A DNA stretch of 64,000 nt. Source: Allomuricauda sp. F6463D. GTDB taxonomy: Bacteria > Bacteroidota > Bacteroidia > Flavobacteriales > Flavobacteriaceae. A model generated the notes under the pieces. The model searched no databases. It was not told the DNA's origin and worked only from the letters and a program-made list of their open reading frames with translations. The translations under genes were made by a program, and so were the position numbers. The stretch lies in assembly GCF_023015965.1 (NCBI RefSeq), contig NZ_JALKAN010000001.1, forward strand, positions 1,138,160-1,202,159, in the 5' to 3' direction. Positions 32,786 through 41,841 of the stretch are shown in pieces. Position 1 is the first letter of the stretch. The number at the start of each line of letters is the position of its first letter.

Positions 32786-33263
32786 AACCACTAAAAATGT
32801 TTTACTGGAATTGCGGGATATCCTATTGGAACTGCCCTATGAGATTTATACAGAGCCTTGCCAGTTATTGTCGGATGCTTCCATAGGACAACATACCCGT
32901 CATGTGGTTGAGATGTACCTCGTATTGTTGAATGGCTATCAATCCGGGCATGTATCCTATGATGATAGGCCCAGAAATAAAAAAATAGAGGAAAATGTCA
33001 CGTATGCCGTCAAGTTGCTCCATAAAATAGCCCATAACCTCCAACAAGCCGATAAAAAATTACTATTGACCCATCAACTCAATGGGGACAAATACACGAT
33101 CCCCACAAGCTACAATCGGGAATTGATGTACAATCTAGAGCACACCATACACCATGAAGCATTATTGCGAGTAGCCATAGCAGATTTTACGACCATAGTG
33201 CTCCCCACTTCCTTTGGAGTGGCGCCCTCAACACTAAAATTTAGAGATCAATGTGCACAGTAA
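32778..33263 (+). CDS. DinB-like four-helix protein
   Basis: A 161-residue cytoplasmic protein with four long helices and the spaced histidines of the DinB/YfiT metal site: IGQHTRHVVEMY, NLEHTIHHEALLRVA. Many DinB-like proteins are thiol-dependent (bacillithiol or related) transferases, which is of interest because the genome also encodes EgtB, an ergothioneine enzyme with a DinB-type domain. The substrate is unknown. It overlaps the upstream transporter by 8 bp and the downstream NRDE gene by 13 bp. Confidence 0.82.
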   Translation: MFETTKNVLLELRDILLELPYEIYTEPCQLLSDASIGQHTRHVVEMYLVLLNGYQSGHVSYDDRPRNKKIEENVTYAVKLLHKIAHNLQQADKKLLLTHQLNGDKYTIPTSYNRELMYNLEHTIHHEALLRVAIADFTTIVLPTSFGVAPSTLKFRDQCAQ

Positions 33264-33964
33264 GCTACAGTAATGGGCCACATGGCCGTATTATCACCTC
33301 TACCCGTGATGAAAATGTATCCCGTGCCAAAGCCATCCCGCCAAAACTTTACAGGCATGGACAACAAACCATATGTTATCCCAAAGACCCCAGCAAAGGT
33401 GGCACTTGGATGGCCATCCGAAAAGATGGTTGGGTCGCCGTCTTGCTCAATGGGGCCTTGGAGCCTTTTAAATCGGAGCCACATCATATAAAAAGCAGGG
33501 GGATGATCATGTTGGAACTTATGCGTCACCCAAACTTTCTGTGGCTGTTGAAACAAACAGACTTCCACAACATGGCTCCGTTCACCCTTCTGTTATCAAG
33601 CGTTGACCGTTTGATTGAAGTGCGATGGAACGACCAAAAAGCAACATTTGGTGAACTCGACGTAAATCAGTCCCATATATGGTCTTCTGCTACACTCTAC
33701 GATAAAAAGACCAGCCAAAGAAAGGAATCCATTTTCCGAGAGTTTTTGAACCTGACAAACGGCTCCCCATTGCCCCGTGACATTTTCAGGTTACACAAAG
33801 GACAATTTCAACGATTGGGCACGGATGTTTTGCACAAAAATGGGAAAAATATCATCTCGGTAAGCATTACTCAGGCCCAACCCGATAAAAAGGGGTTTTC
33901 ACTGGATTATGAGCCCTTGGCACCTACAGTATGCAAAAAAGCCGAAAGCAGTATATATAGCTAA
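33251..33964 (+). CDS. NRDE/TANGO2-like protein
   Basis: A 237-residue protein of the NRDE (TANGO2) family. It begins MCTVSYSNGPHGRIITSTRDENVSR, with Cys2 exposed as the probable N-terminal nucleophile after Met removal and the NRDE-equivalent written RDE. GGTWMAIRKDGWVAVLLNG follows, the second conserved block. Human TANGO2 is implicated in haem and lipid handling; bacterial members are uncharacterised. It overlaps the DinB-like gene by 13 bp. Confidence 0.9.
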   Translation: MCTVSYSNGPHGRIITSTRDENVSRAKAIPPKLYRHGQQTICYPKDPSKGGTWMAIRKDGWVAVLLNGALEPFKSEPHHIKSRGMIMLELMRHPNFLWLLKQTDFHNMAPFTLLLSSVDRLIEVRWNDQKATFGELDVNQSHIWSSATLYDKKTSQRKESIFREFLNLTNGSPLPRDIFRLHKGQFQRLGTDVLHKNGKNIISVSITQAQPDKKGFSLDYEPLAPTVCKKAESSIYS

Positions 33965-33977
33965 AACACAATTTATA

Positions 33978-35018
33978 ATGGGCATACGGGATTTTTTTTA
34001 CAGATTGTCACATTGGGAATATTGGCCTTTTTGGGCCATTTATTATCCCTTGTTCCCCTTTTGGCTCTATTTTTCGTTACGGGCAAGGTCCTTTTTTTTC
34101 TTTAATGCGGTAAACCCTTCCATCGCAAATGGCGGAATGGCCATGGAATCCAAAAAGGCCATCTACGACCTCATGCCAGGAGATCATATCCCCAAAACGA
34201 TATTGATCAAAACATCAGACCCCTCATTGGAAGTGGTCCAAAAAGTAGAACTGGCCGGGTTTAAGCCCCCCTACATTGCCAAACCGGACATTGGGCTCAA
34301 AGGTCTTGGTGTGGAACGTATCGGATCCCATCAGGACCTGTTGGCGTACCAACAAAATTTGGAAGCTGACTTTTTGGTCCAGGAATTGGTGGAGCATCCC
34401 TTGGAACTGGGTGTTTTTTTCGTACGTACTCCGGGAAATAAGGATGGTAGGATTACCGGCATCGTTCAAAAGAAGTTTCTCTCCATAACCGGTAATGGCA
34501 CCGAAACCTTTGGACAACTCATTGAAAAGCAACCAAGAAGCCGCTTACAGCGCCACAGCTTAGCACGTAGATTTCGCGATAGCTGGAACAAGGTATTGCC
34601 CAAGGGGGAAAAACAGGTATTGGTGCCGTTCGGCAGCCATACCCGGGGTGCCAAGTTCATCGATAAGAGCCATCGTAACACCCAGGAGTTGGAAACAACC
34701 TTGAACAAGATCTGTTCTACGATCAAAGGGTTTCATTTTGGCAGGCTGGACATTTTATGCACATCCATCGAGGACCTTTCCAAAGGAACCAACTTTAAGG
34801 TCATCGAAGTGAACGGGGCGGGAAGTGAACCCACCCATATATATGACCCTAAGCACTCCTTGGTTTTTGCATGGAAAGAGATTATACGGCATTGGCGGCT
34901 TTTATATCGGATAGCCCGCTATAATAAAAAACAAGGGCATAACTATCTCGGTTACCGGGATGGTAAGGAAATGCTCAAAAAAAACAAGGCCTTGGAAGCA
35001 AGATTAAAGCTATTATGA
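33978..35018 (+). CDS. ATP-grasp enzyme (D-Ala-D-Ala ligase-like)
   Basis: A 346-residue protein from ATG at 33978. The N-terminal 45 residues are hydrophobic and aromatic-rich (YWPFWAIYYPLFPFWLYF), suggesting membrane association. The rest has an ATP-grasp layout: nucleotide site PYIAKPDIGLKGLGVERI, FLVQELVEHPLELGVFF, then a late metal-binding segment FHFGRLDILC and FKVIEVNGAGSEPTHIYD. These enzymes join a carboxylate to an amine. The substrate is not identifiable. An upstream in-frame start at 33909 would overlap the NRDE gene. Confidence 0.85.
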   Translation: MGIRDFFYRLSHWEYWPFWAIYYPLFPFWLYFSLRARSFFFFNAVNPSIANGGMAMESKKAIYDLMPGDHIPKTILIKTSDPSLEVVQKVELAGFKPPYIAKPDIGLKGLGVERIGSHQDLLAYQQNLEADFLVQELVEHPLELGVFFVRTPGNKDGRITGIVQKKFLSITGNGTETFGQLIEKQPRSRLQRHSLARRFRDSWNKVLPKGEKQVLVPFGSHTRGAKFIDKSHRNTQELETTLNKICSTIKGFHFGRLDILCTSIEDLSKGTNFKVIEVNGAGSEPTHIYDPKHSLVFAWKEIIRHWRLLYRIARYNKKQGHNYLGYRDGKEMLKKNKALEARLKLL

Positions 35019-35536
35019 ACCCGGTTATGTTACAGACCGTACGACTTAGCGCACTTTTTTTGTTGTTCGGGAGCCACGCGCTCATCGTACAGTTAAAGCC
35101 GGATTCCAAAGAACATCTTTACGGTTTGGAGCTACAGGCCTATCCAGCAGGTTTTATTGTTGCCGTGAACCATGAGCGCTTTGTATCCCCCAATACGTCA
35201 TGGTTGTTTCGGGTTAGCGCCAATAGTACCGGCCGCCAGGATTTCAGCACCGAGAACGAACGGGAAAACGGTTGGGGAATGGGTGCGTCCCCAGGATATC
35301 GAAAATACGTGGCCCTAAAACGCAATATATTGGTTTTTGGGCTTCATACCGATGTGTGGAACCTTTGGATCGATTGGAAGAACGGACCAACAAGCAATCG
35401 GCCAATTTCTGGAACATCCTTTGTGCTGGTGCTGCAACCTTGGGTGGAAACGGGATATATTTTCATCCCTGCATCATCAAGGTCAAGAATTGGGCTGTCC
35501 CTAGTATCCCCTCTTAACTTTAAGGCTCCTATTTAG
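35015..35536 (+). CDS. Hypothetical outer-membrane/exported protein
   Basis: A 173-residue protein with an N-terminal hydrophobic segment (6-24) that may be a signal peptide, then alternating strands rich in aromatic and glycine residues (PAGFIVAVNHERFVSPNTSW, GWGMGASPGYRKYV, GTSFVLVLQPWVETGYIFIP) as in a small barrel. No family is recognised. It overlaps the ATP-grasp gene by 4 bp and its 3' end overlaps that of the convergent EgtD gene by 8 bp. Confidence 0.72.
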   Translation: MNPVMLQTVRLSALFLLFGSHALIVQLKPDSKEHLYGLELQAYPAGFIVAVNHERFVSPNTSWLFRVSANSTGRQDFSTENERENGWGMGASPGYRKYVALKRNILVFGLHTDVWNLWIDWKNGPTSNRPISGTSFVLVLQPWVETGYIFIPASSRSRIGLSLVSPLNFKAPI

Positions 35537-36488
35537 GTGTGCCAACTTGCCCATGGGGCTGGAACAAAACCAGCGTATACCCATTATGGTCATCCAAATA
35601 GGAGTGGACAATCTTCATTTGTGATTGATGCGCTATTTCTTCTATATCGTCCCAGAAAAATTTCTTGGAAATTTCAGTATGGATCGCTTCAAAAGCATCA
35701 AAACAGGCAGAGAACCCATCCGCAAATTCCACGGTTTGCGCTTTCAAACTTACAATCTGACTAGAAGCGATTCCCGTCAATGGGTCGTAAAAAGGAAAAT
35801 GATCAAATTGCTCCACATCAAAATCAGCGCCCAACTCCCGGTTCATGCGTTCCAGTAAATTAAGGTTGAAGCGTTTGGTAACGCCTTGTGAATCATCATA
35901 CGCGGCAAGAATTTTTCTGGGGTGCTTCACTAGGTCAAAAGCAACTAAAAAATAATCATCCGCTTTAAGGTTTGATCGGATAAACTTGAAAAAACCAATC
36001 GCATCCGGTGTCGGATAATTGCCAATATTAGCACCCAAAAATAGGACCAATCTTCCATAGGGTGTCGTTGGCAAGTCCTGGTACGTATCAAAATAATTAC
36101 CGGCCAAACTTTTATGTTGAATCTGTTCGACTTCGTTCCTTATTTCAGCTTTATTGGTGGCTAACACATTGACCGAAATGTCTAATGCCAGATATTCCAG
36201 TGCATCAATATAGGGTTTGAATTGCTTGAGCAGATGTTTGGTTTTTCTGCCATCACCCGCGCCCAATTCCACAATCTGCAGACTGGGATGGACTGCTGAA
36301 ATATCTTGGGCCATTTGCTCACCCTTGCTCTTAATGATTTGCATCTCGCAACGGGGAAGATAGTATTCTTCCAACTGCATGATACTTTGAAAAAGGGCGT
36401 CTCCCTTAGCATCGTAAAAATAGCGGGAAGATAGTTGCTTTGGAGATTTACTGAGCCCATTTTTTACGTGTTCAAAAAATTCCTGCAT
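35529..36488 (-). CDS. egtD: L-histidine N-alpha-methyltransferase (EgtD-like)
   Basis: A 319-residue SAM-dependent methyltransferase of the EgtD family, which trimethylates histidine to hercynine in ergothioneine synthesis. LSSRYFYDAKGDALFQSIM is the N-terminal signature, VELGAGDGRKTKHLL the SAM-binding loop and VLFLGANIGNYP the family-typical motif after strand 4. FSACFDAFEAIHTEISKKF follows, near the C-terminal substrate lobe. It starts 6 bp after the EgtB stop, so the two steps are encoded together. No EgtA, EgtC or EgtE is nearby, consistent with a short-pathway layout. Confidence 0.93.
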   Translation of the reverse strand: MQEFFEHVKNGLSKSPKQLSSRYFYDAKGDALFQSIMQLEEYYLPRCEMQIIKSKGEQMAQDISAVHPSLQIVELGAGDGRKTKHLLKQFKPYIDALEYLALDISVNVLATNKAEIRNEVEQIQHKSLAGNYFDTYQDLPTTPYGRLVLFLGANIGNYPTPDAIGFFKFIRSNLKADDYFLVAFDLVKHPRKILAAYDDSQGVTKRFNLNLLERMNRELGADFDVEQFDHFPFYDPLTGIASSQIVSLKAQTVEFADGFSACFDAFEAIHTEISKKFFWDDIEEIAHQSQMKIVHSYLDDHNGYTLVLFQPHGQVGTPK

Positions 36489-36494
36489 TAAATA

Positions 36495-37643
36495 TTATTT
36501 TTTTACGAGTCTAATTCCTGAAAAGATATATCTGCTAGAGGCATAGAAAAAATTGCGGTAGGTATTCCGCTGATGCCCTTTTGGTGTGGCTACCGATGCG
36601 CCACGCAATACCATTTGATTGAGCATGAACTTCCCATTGTACTCACCAAGGGCCCCTTCGACATGGGTAAAACCAGGGTAAGGCAGATAGGCCGAACCTG
36701 TCCACTCCCAGAGTTGGCCCCAGGGCAGTTGTTGGGCGGCTATCTCCCATTCAAACTCGGTGGGCAATCGCATGCCTTTCCAAGTGGCGAAAGCATAAGC
36801 TTCGTACATAGAAATATGTGAAAGGGGAAGGTTGGGATTTAGCTTTTCCAAGCCATTGAAATGGTAATGCCGCCATTCTCCATCCCTAAAATGCCAATAA
36901 AGCGGATGCTTTATATTATTATTTTGAACAAATTGCCAACCCTCATCGTGCCACAGCTTGAAATTAGCATAGCCGCCGTCCTCCATAAACTCCAGATACT
37001 CGGCATTGGTCACCATTTTGTTGCTGATTTCGAATTCCCCGAGATAGACTTTGTGCACGGGCAGTTCATTGTCAAAACAAAAACTATTTCCCTGATACCC
37101 CACTTCGTATAACCCCTCCGAAAAATGGAGCCATTGGTGTTGATGTGTCTCTTCCTTGAGTTTAAACTGCTCACCAAGGCGTGGAAAGGTGGGCTGCGTA
37201 CCCAAGATATATTTGATGTCATAGGCCAACAACTCCTGATGCTGCTGCTCGTGGTTGATGCCGATTTCTACCAAGCCCTTAAGCTCAGCCGTGTATCCTC
37301 TTTCCAGTAAAGTTATGATGGCTTCGGTAACATATGTTCGGTATTCATAAACTTGGGCAACCGTTGGCCGGGTCATAATCCCCCGATTTTGTCGTAGCGT
37401 TCTTTCGCCCATATGGTTGTAATAGCTATTGAACAAATAGGCGAAATCTGGATGGAACACCTTATAGTTACGGTCATATTTCACCAAAACAAACTGCTCA
37501 AAAAACCATGTGGTATGGGCCAAATGCCACTTTGGGGGCGACACATCGGTTATGGGCTGTACCACATAATCCTCCGTTTCCAAGGGGCTGCATATAGACT
37601 CCGTTTGTTGTCGTGTTTTCAAAAACTGTTGTTCGATATTCAT
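36495..37643 (-). CDS. egtB: Ergothioneine biosynthesis sulfoxide synthase (EgtB-like)
   Basis: A 382-residue non-haem iron enzyme that joins a thiol donor to hercynine. The N-terminal DinB-like domain (1-150) carries the iron ligands WHLAHTTWFFE and INHEQQHQELL (HxxxHxE). The FGE-sulfatase-like C-terminal domain (about 180-382) includes EFEISNKMVTNAEYLEFMED, WKGMRLPTEFEWEIAA, WEWTGSAYLPYPGF and FFYASSRYIFSGIRLV. The thiol donor (cysteine or gamma-glutamylcysteine) cannot be told here. It overlaps the DUF427 gene by 1 bp. Confidence 0.93.
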   Translation of the reverse strand: MNIEQQFLKTRQQTESICSPLETEDYVVQPITDVSPPKWHLAHTTWFFEQFVLVKYDRNYKVFHPDFAYLFNSYYNHMGERTLRQNRGIMTRPTVAQVYEYRTYVTEAIITLLERGYTAELKGLVEIGINHEQQHQELLAYDIKYILGTQPTFPRLGEQFKLKEETHQHQWLHFSEGLYEVGYQGNSFCFDNELPVHKVYLGEFEISNKMVTNAEYLEFMEDGGYANFKLWHDEGWQFVQNNNIKHPLYWHFRDGEWRHYHFNGLEKLNPNLPLSHISMYEAYAFATWKGMRLPTEFEWEIAAQQLPWGQLWEWTGSAYLPYPGFTHVEGALGEYNGKFMLNQMVLRGASVATPKGHQRNTYRNFFYASSRYIFSGIRLVKK

Positions 37644-37924
37644 TAGCTTTCAATTTTAACGCCCCTCCAAAAAGCATAATAGCCCGAAATTCCTTTTGCC
37701 ATTTCCTTGGGCTCGGGATAGTACCATGCGGCATCTTTATTGGTCTCACCATTTACAACCAGCGTTTTGTAACTGGCCACACCCTTCCAATGACAGCTAG
37801 TGTGGGTGTCACTATCTTCAAAAAACTCTGATTTAATGCTTTCCTCAGGAAAATAATGATTGTTTTCAATGACGATGGTTTCGTCACTTTCCGCTATAAT
37901 TTGATTGTTCCAGATGGCTTTCAT
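37643..37924 (-). CDS. DUF427 domain-containing protein
   Basis: A 93-residue single-domain protein with the DUF427 pattern: MKAIWNNQIIAESDETIVIE, YFPEESIKSEFFEDSD, CHWKGVASYKTLVVNG and AWYYPEPKEMAKGISGYYAFWRGVKIE. The domain is a compact beta-barrel of unknown function, often beside redox or photoreceptor genes. It sits between the flavoprotein (12 bp spacing) and EgtB (1-bp overlap). Confidence 0.92.
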   Translation of the reverse strand: MKAIWNNQIIAESDETIVIENNHYFPEESIKSEFFEDSDTHTSCHWKGVASYKTLVVNGETNKDAAWYYPEPKEMAKGISGYYAFWRGVKIES

Positions 37925-37936
37925 TTTCTATAGGTA

Positions 37937-39304
37937 TTAAGTTAGTGATTCCAGCATCGTCGGAATAAGTTCCGAAACGGTGGGGTGCGGTTGTACCGAG
38001 TCTCGTATGACTTCATAACTCGCATCGGCATACATGATATTGATCAACCCGCTAATGATTTCGTCCCCGCCTACACCGAGTACGGTGGCCCCCAGTATTT
38101 TTTTGGTCTTGGCATCCACCACCACACTCATATAGCCATGGGTTTCACCTTTTTCCTTGGCACGGGAAATCCTGCTGAAAGGGCGATGGCCAATCCGTAC
38201 CTCCAAGCCTTTTTTTTCTGCCTCCTTTTTGGTGATACCTACCCTTCCCATGGGAGGGTCGACAAAAAGTCCGTAGGTGAGGATTCTATCCGAAGCTTTG
38301 CGGTCTTTCCCCTCGAATTTGTTATCGGCTATAATTTCATAATCATTGTAAGCGGTATGGGTGAATGCTCCCTTCCCATTGCAATCACCAAGGGCATAGA
38401 TACCCTTTATGTTGGTCTCCAAGTGATCATCAACCATTACAAACCCCTTATCGTTAGTCTCCACTCCTGTTTTTTCGAGTTGCAGACCATCCGTGTTTGG
38501 GCGTCTCCCAACAGCCAATAGCAGATGGCTTCCCTGTATTTCGACGGACCCTTCTTTGGAGCAATTTATTTGGGCCGAAATGCTTCCATCCTGATTCTTC
38601 TTTGCTGAAATACAGTTGGCTTCCAACCTAAAATCCACCCCATCGGCTTCCATAAATTCTTGAATGGTACGACTGGTTTCCTCATCCTCCCGACCTATAA
38701 TCGCGCTACCTCGTTCAATAATAGTGACTTTGGAGCCAAAGCGGGCAAACATTTGTCCGAATTCCAGGCCGATATAGCTGCCCCCTACGATCAATAGATG
38801 TTCCGGCAACGCTTCCAGTTCCAAAATACTTTGATTCGTCAGATATGGGATGTCTTCATAGCCTTCGGGAACAAATGGCCTGCCCCCTACGTTGATGTAA
38901 ATTTCATCGGCAGTCAATTTTTCGTTATTCACTTCCACAATTTTTTTCCCTTCAAAACGGGCCTCACCCTTAAAATAGGTAATGTTTTCGTTTTTCTCCA
39001 CTCCTTGGGCGATACCGTCCACAGACTTTTTGATCAAAGCATCCTTTCGGGCCTTGATCTTTTGAAGATTGGTCTTGGCACCTTTCGGAATTTCGATCCC
39101 TAGGGCTTCCCCATGCTGTGCATCCCACATTCTTCTGGCACTAGCCACATACGCCTTGGTGGGCGTGCATCCCACATTCAGACAAGTGCCCCCAAAATGT
39201 TCCTTTTCAATAAAAGCTACTTTTTGACCTTGGGCCGCCAATTTAAAGACCAAGGGGGTCCCTGCTTGTCCCGATCCGATAATAATGGCGTCAAAGGTTT
39301 TCAT
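37937..39304 (-). CDS. Mercuric-reductase-like FAD-dependent disulfide oxidoreductase
   Basis: A 455-residue class I pyridine nucleotide-disulfide oxidoreductase. The N-terminal FAD loop is DAIIIGSGQAGTPLV, followed by the redox disulfide in GGTCLNVGCTPTK, NAD(P)-binding VGGSYIGLEFGQMFA, second FAD site IYALGDCNGKGAFTHTAYND and C-terminal HPTVSEL with the active-site His. It lacks the C-terminal cysteine pair and N-terminal HMA domain of true MerA, so thiol or quinone reduction is more likely than mercury. The start at 39304 (MKTFDAII) is preferred over 39319, which would overlap the upstream gene. Confidence 0.92.
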   Translation of the reverse strand: MKTFDAIIIGSGQAGTPLVFKLAAQGQKVAFIEKEHFGGTCLNVGCTPTKAYVASARRMWDAQHGEALGIEIPKGAKTNLQKIKARKDALIKKSVDGIAQGVEKNENITYFKGEARFEGKKIVEVNNEKLTADEIYINVGGRPFVPEGYEDIPYLTNQSILELEALPEHLLIVGGSYIGLEFGQMFARFGSKVTIIERGSAIIGREDEETSRTIQEFMEADGVDFRLEANCISAKKNQDGSISAQINCSKEGSVEIQGSHLLLAVGRRPNTDGLQLEKTGVETNDKGFVMVDDHLETNIKGIYALGDCNGKGAFTHTAYNDYEIIADNKFEGKDRKASDRILTYGLFVDPPMGRVGITKKEAEKKGLEVRIGHRPFSRISRAKEKGETHGYMSVVVDAKTKKILGATVLGVGGDEIISGLINIMYADASYEVIRDSVQPHPTVSELIPTMLESLT

Positions 39305-39308
39305 ATGT

Positions 39309-40502
39309 CTACTGTTCATACTGCAATGTTTTAATGTTCACCCCTGCAAGTAGGGTTTTATTGACCGGACATTTGGCGGCAATTTCTATTAACCTGTTTT
39401 CCTGCTCTTCGGTCAGGTTGCCCTCCAATATAATCATTTTGGTAATGGTCTCCATTTTTTCATTATCAACGGTATCCCTTACAAAACTCATGTGGGTATA
39501 CACTTCCCTTAAATCCCATTTTTTGCGTTCGGCATAAAGTTTTAATGTCATATTGGTACAGGCACCCAAAGCTGCTTGAAGCAACTCGAATGGTGCCAAT
39601 CCCAAATCATCGCCTCCAACGCTTTTGGGTTCATCGGCTGTAATACCGTGCCTTCCATTAGAAATCTGGGTCGTAAAATGATTTTCAAGGTCCAGATGGG
39701 CAACTACCTGTGCATTATCGGGTTTTAGGGGTTCCCGCTCATCGTCAAAACCCAAATAGCGGTCCGCCCATGTAGCTATAGAACGTGCCGCATAAAGGCT
39801 ATCGGCTTTTTTGGAAAGCAAATGGTCGGCCCCGTCCAGGCTGATAAAACTTTTCGGATGATGCGCCAATTGATAGATTTTGGCCGCATTCTCGATTCCC
39901 ACCACCGTATCTTGGGGCGAATGAAGAATGAGTATGGGAATGCGAAGTTTTGGAACAATGGTATGGACATCGTGATTTTCAAGATCCTCCAAAAATTGCC
40001 TTTTAATAGTAAAAGGACGGCCACCAATTGAAATCGAGGCCGCCCCATTTTCCATAATATCCTCCTTATCAGCTATCAAGTGCGACACATGCAGTGCATC
40101 GGCAGGAGCTCCGATAGTGGCAACTGCCTTTATGTTCGCCAGTTTAGCTGCCGCCACCAAAACAGCGGCACCACCCAGGGAATGCCCTATCATTAAAGTA
40201 GGTGCTCGATAGTGCTGGGATAAGTAATCGTTCACGGTGATCAAATCCTCCAGATTGTGGGAAAAATTCGTGTCCGCAAAATCGCCTTCGCTCCTGCCCA
40301 GACCGGTAAAATCAAATCGCAGCACGCCAAAGCCGTATTGGGTAAGTCCATTGCTAATATTGCGAACAATGGAAAGCTGGCTGCTACAGGTAAAGCAGTG
40401 TGCAAAAATGGCATACTGTTCTACTTTTTTGTTTGCTGGCAGTTCCAATGTGGCATGCAGGGTTTCACCATTTGAATTGGGGATCGCTATCTGTGTTTTC
40501 AT
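39309..40502 (-). CDS. Alpha/beta hydrolase fused to OsmC peroxidase-like domain
   Basis: A 397-residue bifunctional protein. Residues 1-245 are an alpha/beta hydrolase with nucleophile elbow MIGHSLGGAAVLVAAA, a YAIFAHCFTCSS oxyanion region and a late DGADHLL histidine. Residues about 260-397 are an OsmC domain with the two peroxidatic cysteines in LGACTNMTLKLYAERK and IAAKCPVNKTLL. The fusion is known in Bacteroidota and other phyla. OsmC domains reduce organic hydroperoxides, so it may detoxify acylated peroxides. Its ATG overlaps the stop of the 48-residue membrane protein. Confidence 0.92.
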   Translation of the reverse strand: MKTQIAIPNSNGETLHATLELPANKKVEQYAIFAHCFTCSSQLSIVRNISNGLTQYGFGVLRFDFTGLGRSEGDFADTNFSHNLEDLITVNDYLSQHYRAPTLMIGHSLGGAAVLVAAAKLANIKAVATIGAPADALHVSHLIADKEDIMENGAASISIGGRPFTIKRQFLEDLENHDVHTIVPKLRIPILILHSPQDTVVGIENAAKIYQLAHHPKSFISLDGADHLLSKKADSLYAARSIATWADRYLGFDDEREPLKPDNAQVVAHLDLENHFTTQISNGRHGITADEPKSVGGDDLGLAPFELLQAALGACTNMTLKLYAERKKWDLREVYTHMSFVRDTVDNEKMETITKMIILEGNLTEEQENRLIEIAAKCPVNKTLLAGVNIKTLQYEQ

Positions 40503-40645
40503 CCTTTGGGTTTTTGGTAAAATAATGCCGCAATGATGATAAATCCCAATCCGGTAAGGCCCGGAGCGGGAATGCCCGCTTTAAACGAAATAAAGATCAT
40601 AGCGATGGCTATAATGATCAAGAGAATAACTAAGATATTTTTCAT
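40499..40645 (-). CDS. Small membrane protein (48 residues)
   Basis: MKNILVILLIIIAIAMIFIS begins a two-helix hydrophobic protein ending FIIIAALFYQKPKG. The ATG is at 40645 and the TGA overlaps the start codon of the hydrolase-OsmC gene (ATGA), indicating translational coupling. It lies 11 bp downstream of the TauE/SafE gene. The conserved spacing, coding-like composition and coupling support a real gene; function unknown. Confidence 0.7.
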   Translation of the reverse strand: MKNILVILLIIIAIAMIFISFKAGIPAPGLTGLGFIIIAALFYQKPKG

Positions 40646-40656
40646 AATGAACATAT

Positions 40657-41517
40657 TTATGTTGTTAATGTGTAAAGCATAAAGAAACCGAGTATAACAA
40701 ATAAGATGGAAATACCCACTTTCATTTTGTCTTCGGGCAGGTTTTTTTGTAGTTTGGGTCCTATCTGGCCGCCAATGACCACCCCTGGCGCGGTAAACAT
40801 CACCACACTCATTACTTGGTCAAGTACCTCACCGCCCGCTACAGCAAATTCGTAAAAGTGGCCAGCAGAAGCAACCAATACGGTGATGACCACCACAAAA
40901 ATGGAAGTAGCCACGGCCACTGGTGTGGGCACTTTACATCGGGCCACCAAATGGTACTCCTGCAATTCTGCCAAGCCCACGGAAATCATTCCGATAAATG
41001 CACCACCCACGGCGGCAAAACTCCTCCCCATATTTCTATTGCATACGGTGTACCTGTAGGTATTGCCCTCTGCGTCGGTCAATTCCGATTCGTGGTTTAT
41101 CGCAAACTCTTCACGCTGCTCGGCCTCTTTCTTTTCCCTTTCCTCTTTTCGCCACGCATTGAACAATTGGAATCCAATAAACACGAGACCCGCCGCAAAA
41201 ATGGCCTTGAGCACCATAGGGGGGACCATTTCTGCATAATAGGCTCCCACAATAGCTGCTGGTACGGAAAATAACAGTAAATTTTTGGCCAGTTTAAAGT
41301 CAATAAGTTTAGTCTTGTAATAGGCGATCAAACCACTCGAAAATCCAAATAACTCGGTGATTAGTGCCGCACCTACCGCTATTTTTGGCTCCAGTTTCAA
41401 GGCCAGCATGAACAAAGGGGAGAAAAATACAGCTCCCCCAATACCAGTACTCATTGCAATAGTAGCAATAAGTATGGAGACAGGAAAAAGATACCAAAAT
41501 TCAAGTGAGAGCTCCAT
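40657..41517 (-). CDS. Sulfite exporter TauE/SafE family membrane protein
   Basis: A 286-residue inner-membrane protein with about eight TM helices in two repeated halves, each starting with the family pattern (LIATIAMSTGIGGAVFFSPLFMLA and FAAVGGAFIGMISVGLAELQ). A cytoplasmic loop (about 125-165) of charged residues separates the halves (EEREKKEAEQREEFAI). Family members export sulfite or sulfoacetate-type anions, which fits the sulfur theme of the operon. The substrate is inferred. Confidence 0.9.
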   Translation of the reverse strand: MELSLEFWYLFPVSILIATIAMSTGIGGAVFFSPLFMLALKLEPKIAVGAALITELFGFSSGLIAYYKTKLIDFKLAKNLLLFSVPAAIVGAYYAEMVPPMVLKAIFAAGLVFIGFQLFNAWRKEEREKKEAEQREEFAINHESELTDAEGNTYRYTVCNRNMGRSFAAVGGAFIGMISVGLAELQEYHLVARCKVPTPVAVATSIFVVVITVLVASAGHFYEFAVAGGEVLDQVMSVVMFTAPGVVIGGQIGPKLQKNLPEDKMKVGISILFVILGFFMLYTLTT

Positions 41518-41541
41518 AATGGGTTTTAGTAAAAAAAAATA

Positions 41542-41841
41542 TTAAATTTTGAACCGATAGTTGATTCCTAGCGTAAAAAGCCAATCATTCTTTTTATTTT
41601 CCGCATGCGTGGACTCCACAGAACCGGTAAACAATTTGAAATTGCGATGGACACTCTTACTTTCCATATTAAATGCATACTGGGGCGCAAGACCTATAGA
41701 AAATGAGTTGTCCTCCATAAACAATGGCGCTGCTCTTCTTCTGAGTTCCCCGGATCTTGTGCCCACATTATTTGAGATGCGTCCATTGAAAAAGATAGTA
41801 TTAAGATCAATTTTGCGAAAGTGTCCATGCTGTAGTTTCCC
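41542..41841 (-). pseudogene. Truncated outer-membrane barrel fragment
   Basis: An open frame of 100 codons without a plausible start begins just after a stop (41842-41844) inside the upstream gene's 3' end. It reads GHFRKIDLNTIFFNGRISNN, then SFSIGLAPQYAFNMESK and NDWLFTLGINYRFKI. The ending is typical for the last strands of an outer-membrane barrel. The N-terminal part, including any signal peptide, is missing. An ATG at 41793 and internal starts exist but give no complete protein. Confidence 0.5.

Noticed and set aside
36495..37643. Ovothiol synthase OvoA instead of EgtB
   Set aside because: The protein ends after the FGE-like domain; the third (methyltransferase) domain of OvoA is absent and EgtD is encoded next door.
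37937..39304. Mercuric reductase and mercury resistance operon together with MerC at 11285
   Set aside because: The flavoprotein lacks the C-terminal cysteine pair and N-terminal HMA domain, the genes are 26 kb apart, and no MerR, MerT or MerP is present.
41542..41766. Complete 74-residue gene
   Set aside because: Similar-looking frame continues upstream without a start; it is the tail of a truncated barrel protein.
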